From Paraphysoderma sedebokerense (Eukaryota; Blastocladiomycota; Physodermatomycetes; Physodermatales; Physodermataceae): a stretch of 64,000 nucleotides of DNA. Positions 1 through 11,964 of the stretch are shown here, piece after piece. The notes under the pieces were generated by a model. The model saw only the letters and a list, made by a program, of their open reading frames with translations, searched no databases and had not been told where the DNA came from. The stretch is from assembly GCA_025602915.1 (NCBI GenBank), contig JAHLJZ010000026.1, positions 62,001 through 126,000 of the forward strand. Reading direction: 5' to 3'. The position numbers were made by a program, and so were the translations under genes. The stretch's first letter is position 1. Every line of letters begins with the position of its first letter.

Positions 1-3000
1 TTGATACATCGGTTCAATATTTACCAAATCAGCGATGCAGAAGAACAATATGCTGGAATGAGTGGCGATTGATTTATAGCTGGCCCGGGTATCATCAATC
101 TTCGACTCTGTCTCCTCCGCAATTTTCTGCTTCGTCATGATTTCGTTGGATAAAATTTTGGAAGAAGATAGAATTTCGATTGCTTGCGAATTATCCAATA
201 TGTTTCCTTCTGCATTAGAGAGGACTTCTAAGATTTGATCCTCCAGTTCTTGCAACTTTCTTTTATTGTCAGCTGACTGCATGATCAGTTGATTTTTTTC
301 ATCCTCCAACTCGGGGCGCTCACGGCTAACGACTATGCCCAATAGCTGATCTTCTAAACCTTCTTGTGTAATCATGAAGTTCAAAAGCGACACTTTAGTT
401 TGTAATTCCGGTAGGTAATGAGGGTTACGTAATTTCGTAGTAATGTAAAGTCTAAAATTTGGCGAAAATTCGACGATACTTTCTCCTAACTTGATACAAA
501 GAGAACCACCGGACTTAAAAGTCTGTTTTTGGAGCAAATTATCAAGAATTGGATCTAATTCCTCGTTAACATTTTCAATCAACACTGGACTTCCAAACTG
601 TATCGAATTCTCCAATGTTCGAAGATAATCAGGGTCCGTAAGCTTCACAACCTGGAGATTATTTCGTTTTTCCATATTTCGAATCCAGATATTAGCCTGG
701 CCCTGCGGATCGATCATCAAGGGATAACGTCGTGCGTGTGAAACGATAATACCATTATCAATTGAGAACGCGTCCGACGGCAAACCATCCATGCACCACT
801 GTCGAATATTTATCGGACTGCCGAGAACGCGAGATATTGATATTGCATCGGAGCAAGGAACACGTAAGTTATCGGCCAACGCAACCCAATCGCTTATACA
901 CTCAATTCTGTATAATTTAGTAAATGGCCCTAAATATGCTATAGTGCCCGCCGAAAGTAATATATCGCCAACGAGATTATGGTACGTGTGCTCCAGCTGT
1001 TGAACGACTACAGTCCACCTCGATTTTTCACCCCCCAGCCCCTCCAATAACCTTTTTGCTCTATCCAATTGTTTCTCGCAGCTATTAACCTGCTGAGTCA
1101 ATTGCGTTTTCTTGTCTTGGAGGGCTTTTAAGTTGTTATTTAATGTATCCAACCGATCGACTACTTCCTTCAGCTGAGCCCGTTTCTGATTAAGCCGCTC
1201 TATTTCGACAGCAAGTTCAGCCTCCGCTTGCTTCAGTGCCTCCTGCTTTGGAGCGACGACTTTTATAACCCTATCGTAAGCTTCAATCGCTATGACCCAG
1301 GAACATAATCCTTCAGCAGCTGAGCTGGCGGCCTTCACCACCTCTGGCTTGAAATCTGGATTTGGAATGTATGTCGCCCTAATTTTTTTCATAATGGAGA
1401 TTGGAATGGCATCTTTATCGTATGTCTTTAGTGACTCTAAAAATTTCGGGTCACCGATCATTTTTAAAGAAGTCTTCCAGTAATCTAATATCATTTTGCC
1501 GGATCCAGAAGGATCTGGAATTCTTTCGGGTTTGAGATCTTTCATAACACAGACAGCCTGCAAGCAAGTCAATCGTTTCATCTAAGTTCAAAAAGAGATA
1601 GATAGACCCTACATACCTCGCATATAAGTTTGACGGCTTCGGGGGGATTCTTCATCGACTTTACCAAATCAATATCACTCTTTTTCAAGGTATCCAAAGC
1701 GGCGAGAGCGGCATTAAGTAGAGGCAGCGCTTCAGACAAATCTTTTTCGCATTCTTCTTTCATTGCCGTTGATTCATTGGCCTTTTTGGCTGCCATGGCT
1801 TCATCTGCAGCAACCTTTACTTTAGTTTTTTCTACCTCCCCGGACTCAACCTGGATCTTAGCAAGCATTCTTGTCGTTTCTTCCGAAGTTATTAGCAACT
1901 GAGGTTGAAGCTCACCGAGCTCTTTCTGCATTTTCTCCACAGATTCGGCGGCAAACTGAAGTTTCTGCAAACCAGAAGCGTATCGATTTTTGATGGCTAA
2001 AACTTCCTCCTGCTTACTTAGCAGAAGTGACCTATAAGATGTCAATAATTCGAGATAACTTGTTGGAGTGACATACACATGTCGAGATAACGCTTGCTTG
2101 AATTTGTCGGAAAGCACAATAATCGATCGATGAAATTCTTTGCACATACTGGTGACACTCGACTTAACAGCAGCCTCGATATTGAGAGATGATAGAGAAG
2201 ATGATGCGACTGACAATAAAGCCTCTTCAGGCCATCGTTGGAACCAATCAATGGTGCAGCAATTGACTAAGGAAGGGAGCATTCGAAGCCGATTTCGGAA
2301 AGCATCGCCGATCGGACTCATCGCCAATACTATATGCAGGTTTCTCTTTGACCTTTCGAGGAAGTAATTATAAATGGAAGCTGGGTTGCCATCTCCATAT
2401 TTCCCCTCCGCTTGGGCAGCGACCGAACACATCTCCACAATAGCTTGCCGCTCATCATTAGCAAAAAGATTGGGGATGTCGCCTGAATTCAGGATACTGT
2501 TGATATCTTCAATAAATACTTCATCTTTTATCTGGTTGTCGCTAAAGAGAAAGACAATTCGTCTATTTTCAAGTCCAGTTAGTCTAATCAATCTCTTCAT
2601 GTCCTCGCGCCATTCAACCTTTGAATAGCCTTTAATTAACTCGATTCCAAACATGTCATAGCCGCAAATGTGGGTCGCGAGTCTTGCCAGACTTTGACGC
2701 CCCGAGCCCCTAAAATAATAAAATAAGCATTCCGACGGATGATACAGTTTGTTTGCTTGACTTACCCAATGCCGACGAGAAGAGCATTTCCTCCCGGTAT
2801 ATGTAAAATACGACATATTCGTGTTATATGCTCAATCGCGAATTGAAACAAAACCAAATTCATTTTGGTTTTGGTGACATTATTATAAGCGTTAAGATGA
2901 TTTTGAACTCTATCGGTTAAACTCTGAAAATCTGAAATTTCTTCATACTCCTTGCCCCCTTCGTCAAAGAAATATCCGAATAGCAATTTTCCATTTCGTT

Positions 3001-6000
3001 CGTTTTCTGTCATGTTGTGTCCAAAATTCTTTAAGCATGTCTCTGCAACAAACTGATGGAGCGACTTCTGGTCCTCTGCCGAGGTAAGCCGGTCAGAAAA
3101 TGTTCGGGATATTTCGTGTATCCAAAGTTTGACAACCTGCGATGTTCGACCATAGCATGAGGGGCTAGACAAGGTTATCCCTTGCATCACTCTTGCAAAG
3201 TCACTAAAAACATAATAAAACATCAATACATTTATTTGTAGAGCCAACCTAAGATGAACATATACCGAAGATTGAACGTATAATGGCTTTTTGCTGGAGT
3301 CGGAAGAAGAGTGTCAACTGCCCAATTGTATACTTTTAAGGTTGCCTGGACGATTCGGCTTGAAAAGGCTCGTATTTCGGGACTGAAATTTTTGGAGAAA
3401 TGCCAGTTCAATATCGTATTGAAAATCATCACAAGCGTGTTATTATCGAATGCATTGATAGAAAGCTGATTAAAATGCCGAAGGAGCCGAGGAGTAATTT
3501 GGTTTCGCCCACCACCTGTCGGACCCATTGCTGAAACAAGTTGAAGGTCGATTAGTTGGATAGTAGTGGTGTCCTTCCTATCGTACCATTGAGAATGGTC
3601 CATTAATTGACGAAGAAGCTCAATCGGTGGTTGAGCTCCATAGACCTCTTTACTGGGCATGTTCAAATCGTCGATAAAAATGACATAGTGCTTGCCTAAA
3701 GGAGGACCCACTATTCCCTTTCGGCGCTTGTCTAATTTCGACATAATGAAATCCTGTGTTTGGTTTGAGCTAGTTTTAGCGGAGAAATTTAAGGCCATTG
3801 ATAACTTATCCTTTGGCAGGCCAGACAGCAGCTTGTTCGTGATGCACTTGGATTTTCCAGTGCCTGAATGGAAATTAATTACGGATTCTAGTACTCAACA
3901 AAAAAAAATCGACCTACCTGTGGGTCCGACCACTAAAAAGTGCTGTTGATTTCGAATGAAGAGATCCATAAGGTAAGATAATAGTAAAGTGTCTTTTGTC
4001 GGTATTAAGATGTCTTCGAATAAAGCAGTTGGAGGAATTATCACAGGGTCTTGAAGCTTATCGGCCCAAGCCACCCACTCTTTTTCCACTGAATAGTCAT
4101 AAAGTGTTCCACTGGCTGGGATCGACGTCTCCAGGGGGAAAGCCTTGGCAATATCTCGAACAACAGTGTCGAATTTTTGTTGACTAGCCCTGTCAAGTAC
4201 ACCTCCAATAGACCACATCAAGGCAAATATAAATCTTGCCTCAATTAGGGATCTCGTAGGTGAAGTAGTTGCATTGCTACTACCATCCTTCATCAAGCAT
4301 GTAAATAGTATGATTAACGAATTGACCAAACCGATATCAGATGTTGTGGAGAGCTCTTTACAATCTTTTCGGATTACCGGGAGAGTTGGGGGGATAAAGT
4401 GTTCAAACAATCGATTGAGATGCTCCGAATCGACCGAGTTACTGAGTGTAGCAAGGAAAGATTTTACAAATGGTCTCCATCCCAATGCTGCAGGTTCCAT
4501 ATAAATCATGCCACAGCGAGATACTGTAGCTGGAGAAGCTGCCGCCAAATCACTAACTTCGAAATGTAGCGACATAGTTCCACTGAGCTGGATTATTTCT
4601 CCACTCATTAAACAGAGTTTTTTGTTGTCATCCAATACGGTATTCATATTTTCAATCCAGACAGCATCGACAGGTCCATCCAATACCACCCATTTTCTAT
4701 CAGCACTCGTAGAAGACGCGAAGTTTCTAAAGGTCGTGGCGAGTACACCGTCTGACCATTCATGTGATACTGGATCAAACTGGCCGTACAACTCACCAAT
4801 GCGTATTGCTTTTGGATTGATTACCTTGTAGATTGCTTTTGTGAATCCTGGTACATTGTCATTTGACAAGCTAGTCAATGCATCGGCAAGGACCCGATAA
4901 GCAGAAGTTTTGCCAGACCATGGTTCTCCAACAAGCATATAACCATGGCGAACTTTCATCATTTGGTAGAGCTGACTTATTTTTTCCATAAATACCGGTG
5001 TGCATTCCAAATTTCGTTTAACACAGCATTCTAAGATAGCGTTCTCTAATTTTGAGTTGTCGGCTTTGGGAAGGGTTACATGCGGGAACAGGTCGGAAGT
5101 GATGCCCTTGAACAGTGGGACGTCTGGTGAAAGAAGTTAGAATCACACTTAAGGCAGAGACTCGATACTTCATTACGCGAACATACCTTGGTCCAAAAAT
5201 TTAGGAAGGTTAACGTCAATGATTGACCGCAAAATTACAGAATTCTCATCTTCTTGTGGATACTTTAGCTTCAAATTACCAGCAGCAACCAAAACACTCT
5301 TTACGGCTCGCATTCCTGATGTTTCAAGACTTTCGTGAGTAATCGTATATACTCTGAACAAACAAATTTACTAATTACCATAGTCATAGTGATCTTGTGA
5401 AGACAGCTGTTCTGAACATAACTTATACGTGGCAACAATTTTACGAGCGAGCAATCTCGCTTCGATAAAGCCGTAGGAGTAGAGTGTGATTTCTGCTATA
5501 AGTGCGTAATCTGGCACCATCATGGCCACGCTTCGAAACAGTGCTTTAAGATTATCGGGTAATTCTGATCTACCAGCATAGCCTGGATTCATTGTGATAA
5601 AGACTGCACAACTAGGGTTGAGCTTCAAAAGGGTGCCCTCAAAATTTAGTTGTACCGCATTGCTGGCAATAGCTCGTTGTATAGTCAAAATTTGTTGAGC
5701 AATGACCGATAGGACCTCAAGATCAATCCGATTGAATTCGTCAAAGCAAGCCCATGCTCCAGACGCCGCCAACCCTTTGAAGAACTTTCCCATGGCAATG
5801 TAATCTAATCCATCAGAACAGTTGAAAACGACGCATTGCTTTGCCAAAGCCTTAGCTAAATCTTTGGTCGTTTCGGTCTTTCCTAAAATTGTTTCTTTGA
5901 GCTTTGTTTCATGAAAATAGGAAAAAGTTTCTATTCCTCACCTGTTCCTGCGGGTCCTTCTGGAGCTCCACCCAAATTGAGATGCAACGCTCCTATGAGC

Positions 6001-9000
6001 GTTCGGTAACATCTATCTGTCAAAGGTGTAATAACGAGACGGGGACAGTTTCCCAAATATTCGTAGCCATATTTTTTAACAGCATTGATCATTTTAACGA
6101 AAACGTCGCTGTTCTCCCAATAATAGCGCAATTGGCTCTGCCAAGAGAAGTCGTTGATGCCACTTAAATTTTGCTTTGCTAAATCTGCTACGACATCCCT
6201 CGCATGTACGTCAATGACGACAAGGGCCCTTCAATATTTGGTTAGGTCACAATCCAAAGTTACACTACTACGAAAAACGTTTACCCTAAAGTTGCTCTCG
6301 CCATAGCAGAAAGGTTTCCTCGTACGAGTTTAATGATGTTTTGCAGAATTTGGGTGCATTTGGTCGCGTAGCCCTCAATACTTTTCCGTTTACCTTCCAT
6401 AATTGCCAACTCCACGCCTTGCGTCCAGTATATTTGACTGATACAAAGAACGACCTGACCTAGATTATTGCGACCGGTTAAAAAAACTTACCATTAATTC
6501 AAAATATGGATTGCATTAGTGATTACCTGGCCAATCCAGAACCCATTGTTCCCTTGGCTTTGTGTTAAAATCAACCAAAGCTTTTTCCATGGTTTTGCGG
6601 ACGCTCTCGTACATTCGCTCTTCTACCTGATGATGAGAAAGAAGCGAATATATATAGAGAATTCAATGATAGAAGAAAAGAGATATCTAATACCTGCAAA
6701 AGCCATTTTTCGACGCTTCCCTTTGCTTCAGCTGTGGAAATTCTGCCGAACAAAGGCAACGATTCACCTTCACTACTGCAAATTGCAGTGATCTCATGGG
6801 TTCCGGTGAAAGCGAGCTTTGAAATTCCCTCAAAACACTTTTTTAAGTGTGGCTGCACTCTATCAATCAACATTACTATGGTGAATCAATGAATGTTGGC
6901 GATATAAAGATTTACCTTTCCGGATCTTTTGTTTCGCTAAGAATTTCCAGCATCTCATCATTGGACAAAAAGAAGAATCGCGGAAAGTACAAACGTTTAA
7001 CCTCTAAATAGTTATTTAATGCCTTCATTATTATTTCCAAGAGGTTATTATTTTCTTTCAGTTCTTCCAGCAGGCGGGGCTTGGCGGTAATAGAGAGTAT
7101 TTGCTTTGTATTGTTGCAATACTATATGCAATAATATTCATACTCGATCAGTACTAGTACATGCCATCTGAACATATTGGAATGCAGAATACCTCCATCA
7201 TCCTTCGCCACGAGGCATCAACTTGTTTGAATCGACTTGCTTCAACAGGCATTTGTGCCATAATGTCATCGGAACTGAAAATGGGCTCCAGATACAACCA
7301 CGAAGCTTGGCATTTCAGCCAATTATCTAAGATATCTTGCATGTGAATTAGGCGATGCTCCCACTGCGTAACTTCGTTTTCGATAGGTTTTACGTAAGGA
7401 CTGCTACGAATACTCTGGGTCTTGCTATGATGGAATAAATATCAGGATAGTCGGCAGATACAAAAATGGGTAAAACACATACACTATGTGATCATCTATC
7501 AGTAGCTGGATGTCCTCGACAGAAGAAATGATATAGGTTCCGCTGTCTCGGTAAGCAACACTATTTAACTCAAGCGGCTTCCACTCCTCTATCATTTTAT
7601 TCATAACTTTTTCTAGAGAATATTCTTTTAATGAGGTTTCGCTGATAATTGTAAATTGGGGGATCATAGGTTCAATGTTCAACGCTAAGAGCTTTCGAAT
7701 TGACGTCGTCGCATCTGGTTTTATCGCAAATCCACAAATCTTCTCCATTTGACTCCAATGGCGATCACGAAGACCCCGATTGCAAAAAAGTCGAAGCAAC
7801 CCAAAATTCGCCACAAATTCTTCCAATTTTGAACGAAGGTACGCCACAATTTTTTTCGGGGAGGGGGCTGGAATCAATTCTCCAATGCGGAATATTTCAC
7901 GACGGAAATGATCGACTTCCGCCTCAACCGCCTCGGCTTCCAGCTCTAAGATAGGACCGTCGATCCACCTTTTCAAGGCTTTTTGAAAATTGATTGTCGT
8001 CAAGTATAGGTGATGATAGGGATCTATAGCTGCCAGTATATCCTTCCGGTTAAGATAGTCTGACTTTTCAAGCCCGAATAAAGTTTCTTCCTTGTTGAAC
8101 TGGGCGATGATGTCGGCTGTTGTTTGAAGTTGCTTTTGTACGTTTTGTAATTTTTTATAAAAGAATGGCACATCGTCAACTTCACCCATATCAGCCAACT
8201 CGGCGGTTTGTTTCGCCAGATCATCTAATTCCATTGCCAGTTTCACTTTACGTTCTTTGAGGTTATTTTGATTCTTAATTCTAGCTTCTTTCATAATCTC
8301 TTCGTTCGTCTTCAACGCCAGCCCGATCCGTGTAGGCCAATTGAAGGTGACGCTGTTTAAGCTGATGTCTTCCGGATTTAATGCTGAGAAGTCTATAAGA
8401 TACGAGAACTTAGTTTGGGCGTCTTCCAACTCCTTTAGCAAGATCGGTAGATCGGTTTTTTTAACCCTTTCGATATACAGTAGTAACTGTTCCATTTCAG
8501 CAAAGTTTTCAGGAATCGTAAGAGCTTTCGACTCTATCTCCTCATACCGCAAACATAAGTCTCGTTGATGCAGTGCGGTCATTTTCCGAATTTGATGGAG
8601 GTAGCGATGCGCCAGTTCCATACACTTAGCGGCCAGAGAGCGATGGAGCTCATCTGCATTTAGAACGACAATGTGAAGTTCAACCACACGTTTCAAACTT
8701 AAAATCTGTTCTGATAATCTCGAGTAGCCTTCGATTTTCTATTGGAAGATAATTCAGAATTAGGCAGCCGATAATTAACATAATGGATGGAATATACCTG
8801 TTGATATTCTTCAAAAGTATGATTCTCCTTAAAAAACGCATCAATCTGTGTATCTGTTGCTGGATCAAACAGTTGCGTATAAGGCTCATAAGTAGTCTTA
8901 AATTGATCAATTTGTGCTCGCACAGAATCGACTACGTCTCTCAGGACTTTTTTACTTTCGTTGAACATATCCTTCTGTAAAATTGTAATTGTAGGTTGAA

Positions 9001-10717
9001 ATGATCCTCTTATCCGCATTGGAGATTCGGCAAATATATCTCTCGCAATATCTGAGTAAATAACGGACTGAATACTAGGTATATTGTCCATGGACCCACT
9101 TACGTATTCCAACCCATCGAATATGAGCCCTTCTAATTCAGACATAGATGGATTCAACTGTACCGTGGTGCCGGCGAGGGAAGCCCGAACATTGAATGTC
9201 GTCAGGGGTTTATGTTCTTGACTAGGTTTAAAAAGACTTATGTATTCTTCAATCGCTTGTTTACTGATGTCAATAATTCGATTACGAATTAAAGACGTTG
9301 CACAGTTGAATAATGCTTCAGGTGGTCGTTTGCCGGACGCCTTTGATGAAACCCACGATTCATAGAATTCGCGGAGAATACTTCCGTACCATCTAATAAA
9401 CTGCATGTAAATTCTAGTGATCCATCCAGCAGTGGTAAACAAGGCCTACCCATTCATTATTATATCCCTAGACTTTTCCGCTTGGACAATCAAACTTGAT
9501 TTAAAGCTGGCATGCCTGACAGAACCAGCGTACTTCATCTCCTGAGAAATGAATGATTTAGATTCATCAATATCATTCCAACACTCAGTCACTTTTCGAA
9601 CGTTGGAGTGAGCGATAAATAAATTCTGCTCTAGTTTTACTCGATTGCTGCGGTATCGATTTCTCCTCTCTAAATCCGATGATAACACATTGCGTTTTTC
9701 ATTGTCCGCTAATGAACATTTATCATTCCTTCGATGTTTTGATGAAGTTCGAAGAATCGCCGTGACTAAACAGAAAACGTTATTGATTGCCCTTGCATTT
9801 CTACTCCCCGGTTTATTTCGTACCTGCCGTAACTTTAATGGTCTCAGAATAATGTTTCTGTATTTCTTCTATAGACTGACCCACTAAGATTGGATATTTT
9901 GACAGGAGATGTCTCGGGATCCTTCGTTTAATGGAGGCAATTATGGACGATTCAATGTGCGCTGGGGTGACAGTTGCGGCAACGTATTTATACAACCGAT
10001 CTAAGTCGCCATTCTCGGGGTCGAGGTCGTCTTTTGTACGGAGTTCAGCGAAATTATTGGGAACTTCGATCTGCTCGTCTGCAAAGAATCCCGCTTGACG
10101 GATCAGCAAAAATAGCCTGTGGACACGTCATCTACCGCAATAGACCGCAATGGCTTACCTAACTTTTTCTTATTATACTTGTTTTTTTGCTCCCTACAAA
10201 GATGAGTTAATAGAAGATACAACATAAACAGTGAGATTGAACTATGAGCTTTTACACTAGGAAATCAACCAGCTGATCTCGGAATACTACATTGGAGGCC
10301 CGTTGCTCAGGTTGAATCTTTTGATTAATGTCATTACGACCATGTTGAGCCACGGAATCCTGTCCTGGTTTGCCTTGTTGGATTAAATCTCCTTTTTTAT
10401 CATGCGTCAAATTACCATGCTGAAGAGTTCTTGCTGCGAGGGAAGCCTTGGAAAGCTTTGCGCGTGGGTGATGAGTTTGCTGATCTGTGATATGAGTCCA
10501 TTTGTCAGCGAAGAACAGCATTCGTGAAGGATACTGATCGAAGACTGCGTATACCTTGCGGAGTAAGAATCCCCTTTATCCGAGGAAGGGTAGGGTCTGT
10601 CTTTTGCTCCATTTTTCTGGACTCTCTGGAGTGTTGATCCGAAGTGAATCCAGGATGAGACTTGAGCGACATCGAACGACGGAACGACGGAACGGCAGAA
10701 ACGCGTCGCGTTGACAT
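1..10717 (-). CDS. Axonemal inner-arm dynein heavy chain, DNAH3/7/12 class (partial, C-terminus off the left edge)
   Basis: Single-headed inner-arm dynein motor that slides axonemal doublet microtubules. I start it at the ATG at 10715-10717; exon 1 ([14 protein letters not shown]...) joins the next exon in frame through an intron with GTATAC/ACAG ends. A short basic, Ser/Gln-rich N-terminus is followed by the reduced tail (10.1-8.7 kb), the linker (8.7-6.5 kb) and the AAA ring. AAA1 has [10 protein letters not shown] and [18 protein letters not shown] (5.9-5.4 kb); AAA2 has [13 protein letters not shown] (about 4.9 kb); AAA3 has GPTGTGKSK (about 3.9 kb); AAA4 has [11 protein letters not shown] (about 2.75 kb). 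The stalk and microtubule-binding domain lie at about 2.0-1.0 kb and AAA5 follows. The window ends in [17 protein letters not shown], between AAA5 and AAA6, so AAA6 and the C-terminal domain are missing. The short tail and AAA1 wording ([13 protein letters not shown]) point to DNAH3/7/12 rather than two-headed dyneins; I cannot choose among the three. Many introns; the splice near 10.1-10.25 kb is uncertain. Confidence 0.93.
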
Positions 10718-10820
10718 TGGTGTGGCCGGGGTTATGCGTCCCTCTCCCAGAACTGCATCTCAGATTATTCGCAGATATCTGCATTCATATTACAGCTACA
10801 ACGATACACGCTCTCCGTAG
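10718..10820. promoter_or_regulatory. Divergent promoter between the inner-arm dynein and the Byr4-like gene
   Basis: Only 103 bp separate the two start codons, so both genes must share this stretch for initiation and 5' untranslated sequence. It contains the perfect 12-bp palindrome GCAGATATCTGC at 10771-10782. Promoter function is inferred from position only. Confidence 0.5.
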
Positions 10821-11892
10821 ATGATATCAGAAGACGGCTTCGATGATTTCAACGAACTCGAATTCCCAAAGGACTTTGGAAAAACGGCCACCTTTCTTCT
10901 AAAAACCGTCGACGACGAACTGGATGGCTTAGAATTTGACAATCCCATAACACAAGAGAGGTTAACCCAACTCAGGCATAAAAGAAGTCCATCAAGAACA
11001 CCGTCTATTAAGCATTCTAATACTACATCAACGAGTGCAACTAGTGAAGTTATCACAGACAGCATGACAGGTATAAGATCAATCCAAAATGAAATTTCGT
11101 TCGTCGAGCTTTGTCCGACAGTAACATTTCATTAGATGATCCTTTTGACGAAAATGACGACGAACATCTGGATAAATCAGACTCAAAGATTCCAAAGACA
11201 ATTTGGGTAAGTTTGAGTAAATCTAGCAATTAATGGCTCTCGCATCTCAGGCTAACACCTAAATATGGTCAGAAAACACAAAAACCGACACTGATACGAC
11301 CAACCCAAGGAACTGAGAAAAAGGTTGTCGGGAATATGGTTTACAATCCGACTTTAAAAAAATGGGAGGGAAATGAAGACGCACTGCGGTTATTCGACAG
11401 ACAAAACCAAGTTCGCCCTAATCTAATCACCAACAATTCTAGGGACATTCCACAGTCTGTGGGGAAAATGTATTTTGATCCGGTCAAAATGTGTTGGATA
11501 GGAAATGAGGATGAAGATATATTCAAAATAATGGACGACGAGGCGCCGTCGGCACAAAGTAACCCTTCATCCCCGGCAGTCAATACGACTGATGATAAAT
11601 GTACGTCCTAAATAGCTTGCTTCAGGCCATTCATAGACAATAGTGACCAACGGGATGATACTCCTTTACAGTTGCATTTCGAGTTGGCACTGAATTCAAG
11701 CTCTCTTCCCAATTGAAAAATCAAATGTCGATTAATGAATCGTTGCACAAATCTTTCATGTCCAAATGGTGTCCGACCGAAGAAAAGAGACCAGACCGCG
11801 GATCCTTATTTTGTCAATCCATTAGGGTGACGCATTTGTATGACATAAGATTTTTGGCTCTGTCGATATCAGCAAAAACTGCAAATAAATGA
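10821..11892 (+). CDS. byr4: Bfa1/Byr4-like mitotic-exit / septation-initiation GAP subunit, short form
   Basis: In yeasts, Byr4 (Bfa1) pairs with Cdc16 (Bub2) at spindle pole bodies to form a two-part GAP that holds the GTPase Spg1 (Tem1) inactive until mitotic exit. My model has four exons: 10821-11070, 11136-11206, 11273-11600 and 11672-11892. They join in frame to 870 nt, 289 residues. The family signature is the pair of related motifs VVGNMVYNPTLKKWEGNE...LRLFD and VGKMYFDPVKMCWIGNEDE, the second followed by an acidic DIFKIMDD segment. The N-terminus is acidic (DDFNELEFPKDF), as in the family. Yeast members exceed 500 residues, so this copy is about half size and keeps mainly the conserved motifs. 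The family is essentially fungal, which is the best taxonomic clue in the window. The last exon (SKLSSQLKNQMSINESLHK...) I do not recognise. Confidence 0.8.
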
Positions 11893-11964
11893 TGCTAGGC
11901 AGCGAAAACGTTATTTTCTATTAAATCAAAACTTATATACATGATCCAAAATTCATTACTCCAT

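Noticed and set aside
10701-10706. ACGCGT, the fungal MCB (MBF) box, upstream of the Byr4-like gene
   Set aside because: It lies inside exon 1 of the divergent dynein gene, where it is part of the codons after the start Met (S-T-R-R-V). A single hexamer is weak evidence; other copies occur inside coding sequence (for example near 22394, 29824 and 31371).
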